From NCBI RefSeq assembly GCF_022201045.2, contig NC_068556.1, forward strand, positions 4,814,001 to 4,878,000: a stretch of DNA of 64,000 bases. Reading direction: 5' to 3'. The DNA is from Citrus sinensis (lineage: Eukaryota > Streptophyta > Magnoliopsida > Sapindales > Rutaceae). The notes below the pieces were generated by a model. That model did not search any database. It was not told where the DNA came from and saw only the letters and a list, made by a program, of their open reading frames with translations. Positions within the stretch are counted from its first letter, which is position 1. The number at the start of each line of letters is the position of its first letter. Shown one piece after another: positions 37,801 through 52,967 of this stretch. A program made the position numbers and the translations under genes.

Positions 37801-37914
37801 TGCTCCAAAGGGAAATCGAAATTTGTTGAAATCGGACTTGGGTTGCCCTCCAAATGCCTCGTTGAATGCAATTGGAGTAGCTTTAACCAGTCTTCTGAAG
37901 AAGGTCGTAGCCAT
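34863..37914 (-). CDS. NADH-cytochrome b5 reductase, mitochondrial (CBR2-like)
   Basis: Thirteen exons on the minus strand: 37744-37914, 37492-37534, 37250-37325, 36947-37006, 36743-36793, 36202-36256, 35996-36066, 35863-35914, 35576-35653, 35387-35476, 35175-35288, 35023-35091, 34863-34919. The sum is 987 bases, 328 residues, the same length I recall for Arabidopsis CBR2. The enzyme passes electrons from NADH via FAD to cytochrome b5. Visible signatures are a basic, Arg-containing presequence (1-36), a hydrophobic anchor (about 37-53), the FAD motif RPYTPIS (133-139), the NADH-binding GGTGITPM (196-203), CGPPGMM (289-295) and a C-terminal VYKF. All borders are GT-AG and phases join. A Mutator-type MITE lies 71 bases upstream of the start codon. 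Confidence 0.96.
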
Positions 37915-37985
37915 TTTCTAATGTTGGAGAAGAAGCAAAGCAAAGAAAAGTATACCACTGAACCTGGTGTGAGGGTTTTTGAAAT

Positions 37986-38623
37986 GGGTAATGTTTAAAA
38001 CCTACATAGGGTTTGGGTTTGTTGTACAGACGGTGAGAATTTATTTATTTGTAAATAATTATCTATTGTTAGTTAATTTTAACATTGATCGTTAGTTAAT
38101 TGTGTAAATATAATATTATCCTTAATAATAGTTTGTAGATTGACATAACTAAAAAAAATTAAAATTATTGGCGCGAAAAGTACAAATTTTATTTTTTAAT
38201 AATTTTATCTTTTTTAATTCTAAAAATTTATAATATCATAAGTAAAGATTATGACTATTTCATTTTCAAGTTTTTAATTTTATCTTTCTTGTAGGAACTT
38301 TAAGGAAATATCAATAATTTAAAGATGATTTTTTAAGTTTTTAATTTTATCTTTTTTGTAGAAACTTTAACAAAATATCAATAATTTAAAAAGGATAAAA
38401 TAGTCAATAATTTTTTTTTTTAGTTATTTCTGTCTAGAAACTATTGTTAAGGGTAATATTGTCTTTACACAGTCAACTAACGGTCAATATTAAAATTAAC
38501 TGACAGTAAAAAAATTTTTATAAATAAATAAATTTTCACTATCTATTTACAACAAATCTAAACATCCGGAGAGATCTATTTACAACAAACCTAAACATGC
38601 GGAGAGGTTTTTAAAAATTACAC
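37986..38623. mobile_element. Mutator-type MITE, copy 2, at the 5' end of the b5 reductase gene
   Basis: Same family as 26217-26846: the left end is GGGTAATGTTTAAAACCTAC and the arms share GGTTTGGGTTTGTTG and CTAACGGTCAATATTAA. A perfect 10-bp duplication, tttttgaaat, flanks it (37976-37985 and 38624-38633). The right arm carries a tandem duplication of about 33 bp (38541-38607; unit ATCTATTTACAACAAAYCTA...GGAGAG). It lies in the promoter or 5' UTR zone of the minus-strand gene starting at 37914. Confidence 0.88.
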
Positions 38624-38633
38624 TTTTTGAAAT

Positions 38634-38974
38634 TCCCCTATTTTTAGGGAGAATTGGAGATGACATATGCTGCGGGCGACTTCTGTTTAACGGAATTGAT
38701 TCTACTGAAGTGGAGGGGGACCATTGGCTGTGGGATGACATGTCATTACTCTTAGCCAGTATTATATTGCCACGTGAATCGATTCTGAGAGATTATGGAG
38801 GAACGTTCCTTGAGGTGGGTCCCTATTCATGGGTCCTATGTTATTGGGCATGCCGTGCAGGTCCACTTTTGAAGTGGGGCTCAATTGCAATTGGGCTGAT
38901 CTAGTCGCCTCAATTTGGTATCCCGCATTTTGAAAATACCAAATCTTTTAATAGAATTTAATTATGTAGAAATT
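38634..38974. other. Short intergenic stretch
   Basis: Nothing recognised. A GC-richer segment at 38640-38910 has a short open frame without known motifs. Confidence 0.4.
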
Positions 38975-39790
38975 CTTACAATGAAAACTATTAGCCCCAC
39001 ACTAAGTTTGTGAATAAGTGTAATAAAAAAAAAAGTTTGTGAATAAGTGATTGTCTGTTAATGAGCAAGAAAAATTCGTCTTTCTGCTAAATAATATGTA
39101 TTGAACTCATAATTTATGAAATACTTTTTATAAATGTTAAGTAAGTATCGTAAGTAAATTGTTCTTGATTATTCTATCATTTGATAATCAGAGTCATTAT
39201 TTGATAAATGACATTATGAGCAAAACTTGATAGAATTTTATCAATCCTTTTTTCTATCATTAAGGTTAAGGTGGAGAACTGAATCAAGAATAATTTTTCT
39301 TTATCATAAATCACTGTTCGCGGCCCAACATTCTATTTTATCATCAATCCAACCACCGTTCCCTTTTTTTCTTTTTATGATCAATGAATAGATCTCTTTA
39401 CTTATATGACTTAGATGTCTTCTATGTCTTCTATTTACTTGTATGACTTAGATGTCTTATATTTCTCGAAAAAAGTGATTTGGTCGATGGGATTTGGTAG
39501 AATACTTATGATTTTGGTGATATCAATGAGATAGATATTGAAATCTTTCGTCTTATAACGTATTAATTTAACCCTATTCATGGGATCGCCACCCCACAAC
39601 ATGTTGCCGCCAAAAGTAGAACCCTATATTTCGTCTAGAGAATCTCTTAATTGTTCCAGAGCAACTAAAAAGAAATTTTTTAACCATAAATAATTCAGTT
39701 CATATGGGATGCATATTCAGAAGTTTTCGCAATTGAATCATGTAAGGCGGAATCATCAAAGATTTGACTTTTTTGAACTCTATCTTCATT
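38975..39790 (-). pseudogene. ycf2: Nuclear plastid DNA insertion (NUPT) derived from ycf2
   Basis: Read on the minus strand from 39790 down, pieces of plastid Ycf2 appear in order: [82 protein letters not shown], then [17 protein letters not shown] and CGANS near the left edge. Ycf2 is a large plastid protein involved in import (established knowledge; the match is from memory of the family, not a search). Stops, small insertions and frameshifts interrupt it, and a 15-bp segment (AGTTTGTGAATAAGTG) is duplicated at 39005-39050. It is therefore an old, non-functional transfer. Confidence 0.85.
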
Positions 39791-40181
39791 TTTTTCAATG
39801 CAGACATACTATTAAGCAACATGATTTAATAGAATCATTTTTTAATTACAAAACCATGTGGTTTAATAACGTGTCTCACCAGCTATATTAGACCATATGA
39901 CTTAATAGCATGTCCGCGTGAAAAAAAATTTGAGAGTGTCCGCATAAGAGAATGACTATATGTATATATATATATATAAGCACGCACACATAACATTTTC
40001 AATGAGGGATCCCATATTTTATTAAAGTAAGAATTCCTTCAAAGAAAAAAAAGTACATACTCTAATATACTATATTGGACAAAATATGTTCCATTTGAAT
40101 ATATATTTTTCTTATCTTCTAGCTTATCATTTACTTTAAAAAAAGGGGTCCCATATTAGATAAATCTCATATTAGATAATG

Positions 40182-40264
<83 letters not shown>
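40182..40264. repeat. (TA)n microsatellite, about 80 bases
   Basis: An uninterrupted TA dinucleotide run. A shorter TA run is at 39960-39980. Confidence 0.95.
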
Positions 40265-40266
<2 letters not shown>

Positions 40267-40468
40267 TAGATGCATGCGTCCTCATTTTTTTAGATGTTGA
40301 CACCTTATTAAACCATATGGTTTAATAGTGTATCTGCACTGACTCTATTAAATTCTATGATTTAATATTATATTCATATGAAAAAAAAAATGAAGGCAAC
40401 TACATAAGAGAATGACTATATATATTAGATAATGTTCCAATGAGGGATATCATCCTTTATTAAAGTAA

Positions 40469-41026
40469 GGGATATTATCATTTTCCCACCAAAAGTATTT
40501 TCACACATCATGTCAGTACTACGGTTTGGTAAAACCATCAATTTACCACCAAACGTTTAAATTGTTAGTATTTTCCCATCATTCCGTTAAAACTCAGTTA
40601 ATATGTAACGAAAATTTCAAAAAAGGTTAATTTTACCCCTGGAGCGTAAAAAACCATGTAATTAACATTTTATGAATTTTGTAATTAAATCATCATTTGT
40701 TGTTCTTTCTTTTTAAAGGGCAAAAATTATCTTTTATGAATTTTGTAAAATTGACCTTTTAAAATACCATGTAATTAACATTTTATGAAGTTTGTAATTA
40801 AATCATCATTTGCTGTTCTTCCTTCTTAAAGGGCAAAATCGTCTTTTACGCTCCAAGGGTAATATTAACCTTTTATGAATTTTCTGTTACGTATTAACCG
40901 AGTTTTAACGGAATGGTGGGAAAATGCTAACAGTTTAAACGTTTGGTGGTAAATTGATGGTTTTACCAAACCGTGATACTGACATGATGTGTCAGAATAC
41001 TTTTGGTGGGAAAATGATAATATCCC
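40469..41026. mobile_element. Mutator-type MITE with 9-bp target duplication
   Basis: The ends are GGGATATTATCATTTTCCCA and its inverted partner. The arms are about 160 bp and contain GGTTTGGTAAAACCATCAAT and CCACCAAACGTTTAAA. A perfect 9-bp direct repeat, ttaaagtaa, flanks it (40460-40468 and 41027-41035). The core holds a direct repeat of about 85 bp, offset near 109 bp (about 40655-40740 and 40764-40850), carrying CATGTAATTAACATTTTATG. It is a different family from the two MITEs at 26.2 and 38.0 kb. No coding capacity. Confidence 0.87.
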
Positions 41027-41035
41027 TTAAAGTAA

Positions 41036-43542
41036 AGGATCTCCTAAAAGATAAGAAAAATAAACACTCTAGCATAAGACAAAATATAGTATATTAGATT
41101 ATGTGTTTTTCTTTTTGGTTTTTTAGTTCATCCCTTATTAGATAATGACTATATATATACACACATACATATTAATCATTCTCTTATAAGGATGCCCATA
41201 TTATTTAAAATGTAAATTTAGGATTTCACAATGGTGTCAAATATTTTTACAATATTATAAGCTGCTGAAAAATTATTTTATAATGTTTTAAAAGTATTTG
41301 ATACTATTGTGACACTCCAACTCTATATCTTAAAAATTACAGGCACATGCATATATCTTTGAATTTGTTAAAATCTGATAAACCTATTTAGTCATATGGT
41401 TTAACATTATAGTGTTTAGGAAACTTATCAGGCACTATACTATTAAACCATATGACTTAATATTTTTTCTAAACTTTAACAAAATCCAAAATCCTAAACA
41501 AGATCAATTATAGATATACATAAATATCAAACATTTTACTGTTATAGCTTTCATAGTTGTCTAACCAAAATAACAAATAGATTTTAAGATAATCAGATTA
41601 CGAGAATTAATTACTTATTATTTAATATGAGTGATCCAGAATTTGCAGTCCATAAATATTTCAGTTATAACATTTTGGATAAAAATTGATATAACAACAA
41701 TGTTATGATATCCCGAATTCCAATTCCCAACTGATATAGCAGTGGTAGTTGAAATCAAAACATTTTTCAGATGTTCGAACCATGGATACCCATAATCAGT
41801 CTTCCACCTCACGAGTTATATAATTTTTTTAATGACTTATGATTATTATTATTAGTTTTTTTTTTAAATCTCAGTTCTGGTAAATTTGTAAAAATATTTG
41901 TCATGTTGCATCGATAGCAGTTTATCAATATGATAGTCACCAATAACCACGTTATATTTTGGTTGGAAAAATCTCATATCAGTAGAGGTAGAGTTATCAA
42001 TAAACCTAGGTGTTCCTCTCCCACATAATTTATGTTACCTACTTGACATTAGAGATGGGGTTCATTATTATTCATCATTTCTCTGGAAGAAAATTAGTTT
42101 AGACGCAAAGAAAATACATTAATTCTTCTTGTGAAAGTCTAATGAGACGGCTTGAGCCGACCTTCTAGTCATTGCTTGAAGATATTTACACACTAATTAA
42201 TCTCTTGTTGAGTTACTAATCATTTTTGCATCGGCTTAATAAGACAAATTCGATTAGATGCCCCGATGATTAAGACGATTTGAGAAAGACATTTGAAGTC
42301 GTCACACTGCCTGTAAATGCATGCGTACGTGTCGTAGTGCCATAGACTGCTGGCCCTTTTCGTTGTCTAAGAAAGAAACATTTCTTTTCAATAATTTAGT
42401 ACAGCGGATGGGTTACGGAAATTGAGGATAGAATTTGTCATCCACTGACCAGCTAGTCTATTTTGTTTATAATTCAAATAGCGACCCCTACGCTAGGAAA
42501 TAAAAATATCGGAACATCAAACAACCCCACCTTACAATTATTTTAATACAAAGTTTTAGACACTGCCGTTTTTGTTAAGACAGACGTTAAGGTATGTTTA
42601 ATGTAATTTGCGTCTCTCACAGTAATAATATAAATTAGGTCTTTTCTTTTATTAATGATAGTCATTACTTATAGATATATATGCATTTGAGGCTTAGCTC
42701 TGAAATATTCGGTATGATAATAATTGTATGTAGGAATTTTTTATTTTTTATTTTATTCTTTGAAAATGATGTAATAGCGTAATGAACCACTTTTCACAAG
42801 GGCTGTAACTTATCTAAGCGGCCATGTCTTTTTATCAGACCTTTTCTGATTAGCTCTCCCACTAACATCATGTCTCCTCATTGGATCAGCATATATATAT
42901 CCCATCACAAGCTCTCCTTCCGAAACAAGGTGAGTTTTTATTGTCGTCTATATTACAAGCTGTTCATCATTTAAACCCGGACCGCAGATTTGAACTCCAA
43001 CATGATAATACGGGCATAGAGCATGAATAATATGATTAAGTGCTGACCAACCTATGGACATTAATTTCTAGAGTCCAGTGCCAACTTTGTCATATTTACT
43101 AAGAGAAAAAAAAAAAGAAAGGAAAATGTTATTTGAACAACAGAAAGATCGCAAAAAAAACAGTATTATAATATGAATAGTATTATTATTTTATATATTA
43201 CAGCGTCACTGGAATAAACAATACTCATATTTCTGTCTCTCTGTACAGTGCTCTAAATAAAATTTGATCCAGGTGAGGGATATATATGTCTTTACACTGA
43301 AAAACGGACATAATGCAAACGGCAATTGGCAGAAGCTGAATAATGGGGTGGTAAGTTTTGTAAATTCTTTCCACCAACTTAATTGTGATTGGTCATTCAG
43401 TGTGATATAGACTTATATTATATTGTATCTATAGCCTCTTCGGAGCTTGATGAGATACCTCCTGTTCCTTTCCTGTGTATGTATTGAAATTCGCTGGTTT
43501 ATATTGTACAGAGCAACCAGCTTCATTCTCAGCAGCTAAAGT
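41036..43542. other. Intergenic DNA and promoter side of the racemase-family gene
   Basis: No gene recognised to about 42880. A TATA-like atatatatat at 42890-42898 is followed by AACAAG|GTGAGT at about 42924-42935, a good splice donor. With the acceptor-like TTGTACAG just before 43513, this could be a 5' UTR exon and intron of the next gene (inference). Confidence 0.4.
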
Positions 43543-44641
43543 ATGTTTGATGGAAGCATATCCATGTCTTTGCAAACACCAAATTGCCCACCCTTTTTCC
43601 TGAGTACTGTATATATTAACAAGACTCTCTCTAGAACAAGGCCAATTCTTTCTGCGGTTGTACAGTCATCTTCACTTTTGGGACAATCTCATGAGAGTGG
43701 AAGTCTACATGAATCCAGGAAGTTTCCAGGTTCAGCCGCAGCATCTCTATTGAGAAGTAAGTCGCCTGATTCTCTGCTCAACCAAGCAAATACTATTGGC
43801 ATCATCGGAGGAGTGTCTGTTTCTTCTACTCTTAATTTCCTGGGAAAGCTTGTGTGGTATAGCGCAAAAGATGCTGAAGAATGCCCCCCTTTTGTCGTCT
43901 GCAATGACCCGGCATTAAATGAAGAACTGTTTCATGCTTCCGTTCACTCATTAAAGTCTAAAACTGTCCAACTAGATCATATCCGAGGTGCAGTTTCCCA
44001 GAATTTGCGGCACAAAAGGGCATTTCTTGAGCAAGCTGGTGCCCGTTGCATTGTTATGCCTTGCCATATTTCACATGCTTGGCATGGCGATGTATCCGAA
44101 GGATGTTCAATTCCTTTTCTACATGTTGGTGAGTGTGTTGCCAAGGAGCTCAAAGAAGCAAAGTTGAAACCATTAGAAGCTGGAAGCGGTGTGCGGATTG
44201 GGGTGCTTGCCACAGATGCCACCTTATCTGCTGGATTTTATCAAGAGAAACTACAGAATCAGGTATTGTGAAGCGCTTATTCCCTCGGTCAATTTAACAT
44301 TTCATCAATGTTAAGTTATCTGATAATCCTCATAAAACTTGTATGTGCAGGGCTTTGAAGTTGTCTTGCCAGACAAGGCGACCATGGAACATGTTATAAT
44401 TCCTACAATTGAAGCACTGAACCATAGGGACATGGAAGGGGCACGGAATCTATTAAGAATTGGGATTCAGCTTCTTCTGGTCAGGGCTGTAAATGCTGTG
44501 ATCATTGGTTCAGATGAAATGCAAGGTGTTTTACCAAAAGATGATCCTCTTCTTAAGAAATGTATTGATCCCATGGATGCTTTGGCCAGGTCAACTGTAA
44601 CATGGGCAAGATCTAACAAGAAGGTACGCAACACAACCTAA
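43543..44641 (+). CDS. Asp/Glu racemase superfamily protein (At1g15410-like)
   Basis: Two exons, 43543-44262 and 44351-44641 (GT at 44263, AG at 44350, phase 0), give 336 residues. An N-terminal Ser/Thr-rich, Arg-containing stretch of about 80 residues could be a plastid transit peptide. The racemase fold follows: IGIIGGVSVSSTLNFL (85-100), the first catalytic-Cys motif MPCHISHAW (172-180, Cys174) and GVRIGVLATDATL. In bacterial Asp/Glu racemases a second Cys sits in a GCTE motif; here that position reads IIGSDEMQGVL, with Ser294 in place of Cys. Racemase activity is therefore doubtful and the function unproven. A second ATG at 43564 is possible. The end assumes no splicing at an AAG|GTACGC near 44621. 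Confidence 0.88.
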
Positions 44642-45112
44642 ATGCAACAGTTTTGCCTATTATATAAAAGTGAACCCTCCTGTTTTATATGAATGTGTCA
44701 GTGAAGGACTCTTACTTCTTACAAGAAGAGGGTAACAAAACACTATGCAAACTTAATTTTGCGTAGCCTGATGTTTTAATTCAGAAGATCATACACGGCC
44801 GTCGGTTATAGCCCCGCATATTACATTTTCTTAGTTCACTTGAAAGCCTAAGCCAGTAGAAATCATATTGCATATTTTCAATGAAGATTAAATTTTAAGC
44901 ACCACCAATGGTTTATTTTAGAACATTGGAATTCAGGTAACAACAAAACGCCCAACAGCTCTAATTACATTTCTGGAAGTTGTTAAACAATGACAACAGG
45001 AAAATAATAAGTGTTACACTAGCATTTCCGCAGAATTAACCACAAACTACCTTTTACCACCGAAGGAACAAAAATGATTACAAACATAACAGATATCATA
45101 AGGTAACAATCT

Positions 45113-45143
<31 letters not shown>

Positions 45144-45204
45144 GGGGGGGATAAAGAACAAAAACTCTAGATTTATAACTGCTTTAGGGCAAAACCAGGC
45201 ACAG
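44642..45204. other. Gap between two convergent genes with a poly-G tract
   Basis: Convergent 3' UTRs are presumed here. A T-run followed by 28 consecutive G bases (45123-45150) is the main feature. Confidence 0.5.
45123..45150. repeat. Poly-G tract, 28 bases
   Basis: An uninterrupted G run preceded by Ts, close to the 3' end of the NUDT19-like gene. Length may be affected by sequencing. Confidence 0.9.
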
Positions 45205-48697
<3,493 letters not shown>

Positions 48698-49639
48698 GGC
48701 TCGCTTGTTCCATTGGGTGGTTGATTGGGCTTAAAGGGACAGCGGCTTTTTTAAATAATAAAATCAGCACCGTTGGATCCAAATTCAAAGGGCGGTTAGT
48801 TGGTGACTGTTGACTAAGGATTAAGGAAGCTTCACATAGCGACATGTGTCTTTGATTCTATTATTTACCCGCCACCATAAGTTAAGCTATATCCTACTTG
48901 GAGTTCTCCAGGCCACGGCTTTATTATTTTAAACGCTCGTGCGTCAGTCACAAGATACTTTCTCTGTGAAGTCTGCGAGCAGATCAACCAACGGCATGTC
49001 ACCAAGCAAACAAAATATCTCAATTCTCATCTACTATTTCAGTTCCTACACTCTTAACTCCACCACACGCCCTAATACACAAACACAAATTAAGAGATAT
49101 ATTGTTAAAATTGTCAATCTAACCACCTACTTGTTCTTCTTTTACATCTTTTCTCATATTGTATAGAATTTATTGCAATGGATAGCTGTATTTCGGAGAG
49201 AACACGACATGCGAACCTGTGGAAATTTTAAAAGTTGGTCACATATTCTGGATGATCTTTCCAAACTAGTAAAATTCAGAACTGTTGAATTGAAATTTCC
49301 TCTATAAATATTGCACGAAATGATAGATGATATATTCTTGGCCTTTTGGATGACCAAGATTTTGGGCTAAATTTTTGATAGACTGGCCTGACTCCATGAT
49401 TGCCGAGACTCCTGCTATCATTGTGTCACATTTATGAGAGGTTGTTGACAGTTCAATTATTTGGCTAGCTAATGTTCATCAGAAAAATGGATTCTACTTA
49501 TGCTGACCCCTCCGTTGATCTTTTACATGTAAATTGTAATAATTTTTGTTCTTATGATTTCTTACAGAAAAATGGGATTGTTAATTAACTTGGTGTTATC
49601 AATTCTTCTTTCTCCAGTTAACATTGCTCTTGGATTCTC
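48698..49639. other. Intergenic DNA upstream of the NUDT19-like gene
   Basis: No gene recognised. The left part is the presumed promoter of the minus-strand gene starting at 48697. Confidence 0.5.
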
Positions 49640-49900
49640 AGAGTTCCGCAAAACAGTGTCCTCGTGAACAAAGTTCTGCATTGCTGCAGTTTAAACAACT
49701 CTGGAAGATTCTTTTTTCAGTTGTGGTGGAGAGGATCATTCCTACCCAAAGATGATGCCCTGGAAAAAGGCTTCCGATTGCTGCTCATGGGATGGAGTAA
49801 CATCTGATGTGGCTCAGGTAATGTCATTGGCTGGACCTTAGTTGCAGTTGTCTTCAGGGCAGTATCCCTTTCCAACAGTATCAAGGCCTTGGATAATCCA
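49640..49900 (+). pseudogene. Fragment of an LRR receptor-like protein gene (LRRNT_2 region)
   Basis: At 49654-49701 the plus strand reads QCPREQSSALLQFKQ. In another frame 49742-49801 reads YPKMMPWKKASDCCSWDGVT, and 49820-49870 has NVIG followed by LDLS-like sequence split by shifts. This is the N-terminal cap of Cf-9-type receptor-like proteins: CxxxQxxALLxFK, then W...DCCxWDGVxC. Frameshifts and the absence of downstream LRRs mark it as a broken remnant. Confidence 0.8.
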
Positions 49901-50412
49901 CAAGAAGCACCTGAAGCAATAGTCAAAGAGGCTTCATCAAGAAAAGGCCTTCATGATACTTCATGTGTACAGAAAATGTCGAATAAGTCCTTGAGTTCAG
50001 CCTAAGAAACAACGTACCATACCTTTATTTGGTTGTTTGGAAATCAATCTGTCAAAATCTCTCCCTTTTGTCTTTTCCATTTGTGCTAGTAGTAGCGCTG
50101 TTGAGGCTATTTTTATTTTATTTTATTTGTTAGTATTTCCAAGAGCTTATAATATCTGTGTTCCCTCATCTGACCACGAGGATAGTCAGGAATTACTTGA
50201 AAGAATGGAGGAAACGTAAAAGCCAATTGGTCTTCAAAGCCTATATAGCACTTGAATGACAAGATTCCATCATGCTACGGCAGATAAAACTCCAACAGTG
50301 ATGGCACAATTGACAACCCCATGAATTTTGCAGGAAATTGAAATAAGAGAGCAGACATCCGAAAAATTGGGGTATAGATATATGGTTGTTGGAGGGTTAA
50401 TAGTTTATCATC
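49901..50412. other. Unassigned sequence between the RLP fragment and the HDH pseudogene
   Basis: No domain recognised; short open frames on both strands only. Confidence 0.4.
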
Positions 50413-52967
50413 TCATATTGAGGAAACTTGTCTGGCTGCAATATCCTGTAGTCTGAGAGTTATCGCTCTCTTGTGGGCTTCTAACCCTTCAATTTCCGCC
50501 ATGGTTGCCAATGATTGCACTGTCACGTATTTCAAGAAGGAATCAAGAGACACACCCCCATACATCCGTGCCTACCCATATGTGGGAAGGACATGATTTG
50601 TCCCACTTGTGTAATCTCCCACACTCTCTGGAGTCCATTCTCCAAAAAGCATCGAGCCTGCAATGGCAGTTGAGCACGGTTATTTTTTATTAATACTTTT
50701 TTAGAGTTACATTTAGATGACAAAATGCCCATTGAGGTCTCAACTACACTTTTTGATACCAGATCATAATATATAGTCAGAGTACTTCAATTAATGATGG
50801 CGAGGAAACATAAAATAAGGCTCATTAAAAACAAGGATAGATGAAAGGAAGAACTTCAGAATTGTACCTGCATTCTCGATGATGGACTCCCATTTTTCAG
50901 TATCCTTTGCGCTGACAATTAGATGCTCAGGTGCATATAAATTTGAGAAGGTGATCGCCTAAAAGAACCAATAACAATGGTACGTTTGAAAGTAATATAA
51001 TTTCAAAGACCCACCGCATGTTAACATGTATGATTTAAGATTTTCACCTTTTCGGAATTCTTCAAAATGATACCAGACGTCTCTGTTATCGTATTTAGCA
51101 CTAATCTTTTGAGGTTGAGTTCTTTGTTGAAGACTGTTTTCAGATACAATACTGATATTTGGTTCCAGATAACTAAATTAAAACATACAAAATTTCTTCA
51201 AGTAAAACCCAAAAGACAAAAAGAGCAGTCTCATCAACAGGAAGCAGGCATGGGTAGTACAATATTTATTAGCCAGTTTACATATAATAATAAGGTACTA
51301 CAATATTTACTTATTAGTGCAGGAAGAGCATTCTATTCTACCTACACTGGGATTCCTCAATCCTAAGCTCTTTACAAAAAGAGTGAAAATAACAAGAATT
51401 ATGCTAATTAACTTCATCTAAGTTTGAAAGTACAAACACAAAGAAGGAAATTCTTGACTAACCCGCATTATCTCACGAGCAAAAACCATGAAACTGTGGC
51501 CCAGTGCTTTTGAAGCCAGCTCTCACTTTGGAAGGCTCTGGCACTGCATCCTGATTTCTTCCTCAATAGCTTTTATATCTACTCCATCCCCAACAATTAC
51601 TAGGACGCCTTGACTGTCAGGTCCACGCTCAGCCAAAGTGAAGAAGAGACATCAAGTTACATAAACTATTGAAACTAATATAAAAGTTGAGAAACTCATT
51701 TCTTATTCATGCATATGTTATGCAACTAGAGTTTGTAATTTGAGAAATTGAATTCTAACAAGGAAGCAGTATGAGAGGGGTGACAAAATCAGCATACAAA
51801 AGAAAAACTGGTCAACATCTTTCAGTGAAGTGAGTTGTAGATTCCTAAGATCATGATATCCTCTTCCTTTCAAGTGAAAAGAGTGACTCCTAGCTCTATA
51901 AAGACAACAATATTGCATCAGCACTAGTGTAAACCACACCAATTTCTTCTTTCAAGAAAACTTTGTTCATTATTGAGAAAATAATAATTTCAAAATTATA
52001 TAATTTCCCTTGTTGCTTAACTATGGCACCGTTAATGCAATAGTTCTTGCAATGATAAAAAAAGTCTAAAAGTCACAAAGCTTTTCTAAATGCCTCGACA
52101 ACATAGAAGGCAAAACTGTGGTCACTTCATGCTTAATAATCAGGGTGAAATAATAAATAATTCCATCTAAAAACTATAAGAAAGACTAGAAATCAAATAC
52201 CTGAGAAAGCAAATCTGCAGCTACATGAAGAGGACTGGGATATCTATCAGCAATGACCAAGACTTCTGAAGGCCAGCAGGCATGTCAATTGAAATCATTG
52301 CTTCACTGTTCTGTTGAGCAGATTATGCCATATAATGAGCCATGTTAAATTGGAAAGAGACGGGCAGTTTGTACTTTATCATGACTTTTCTTTAATATGG
52401 CTGGAAAGAACTGTAGCTATATAAGCAATAACAAAGACATTCGTACTTGGAGAATCATTTTTGCAGCTGTAACATACTTATTTCCAGGCCCAAAAATCTT
52501 CTCAGCCTCCAATTTAATGATGGAAAAAAAAAAAAAAAACACTTCCGTATTGGAGATTAAATGAACAAATATATAAAAAGACAATAATATTGTACACTTA
52601 ATAAACGACTACTTATTAAATAGTTTGCATCTGAGCATGTCCTTTTCTACAGCATAGTTATTAGCACAAGCTTGCATCATTTTATGGGATTGAAGCACTA
52701 GAATGAAAAAGCATATCAAAAGCATAAATAGTATGTTAAACAAAATAGCTGATATAGCCTGTCAAACAAAAAATTGACAAACTTTATGCATTATACAATC
52801 TAAACCAAAAAAAAAAAGGTAACTGGGAGAGAACCGCATTCCCAAATGCATGAGCGCATGGTAAGAATTGTTTACAGTATTCGTACCTGAGCTCCTCCAG
52901 CCTTGAGACATGAGTGACACCGGCCTTCTCGGTGCAATACAGTACTTCCTGTAGTGAAACATTGAAG

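Larger units (their letters stand above)
39890..41460. repeat. Region with recurrent palindromic ATTAAACCATATGGTTTAAT-like motifs
   Basis: A perfect 22-bp palindrome lies at 40306-40327 (TATTAAACCATATGGTTTAATA has this form; each half is TATTAAACCAT). Imperfect variants occur near 39850, 39890, 40345, 41392 and 41440. Segments resembling AAGAGAATGACTATATATA and GAGGGATxxCATxxTTTATTAAAGTAAG recur near 39950-40030 and 40410-40468. It looks like a decayed repeat into which a Mutator-type MITE inserted. Confidence 0.5.

Noticed and set aside
39709..39891. Open frame on the plus strand near the NUPT
   Set aside because: It overlaps plastid-derived sequence read on the other strand and has no independent support.
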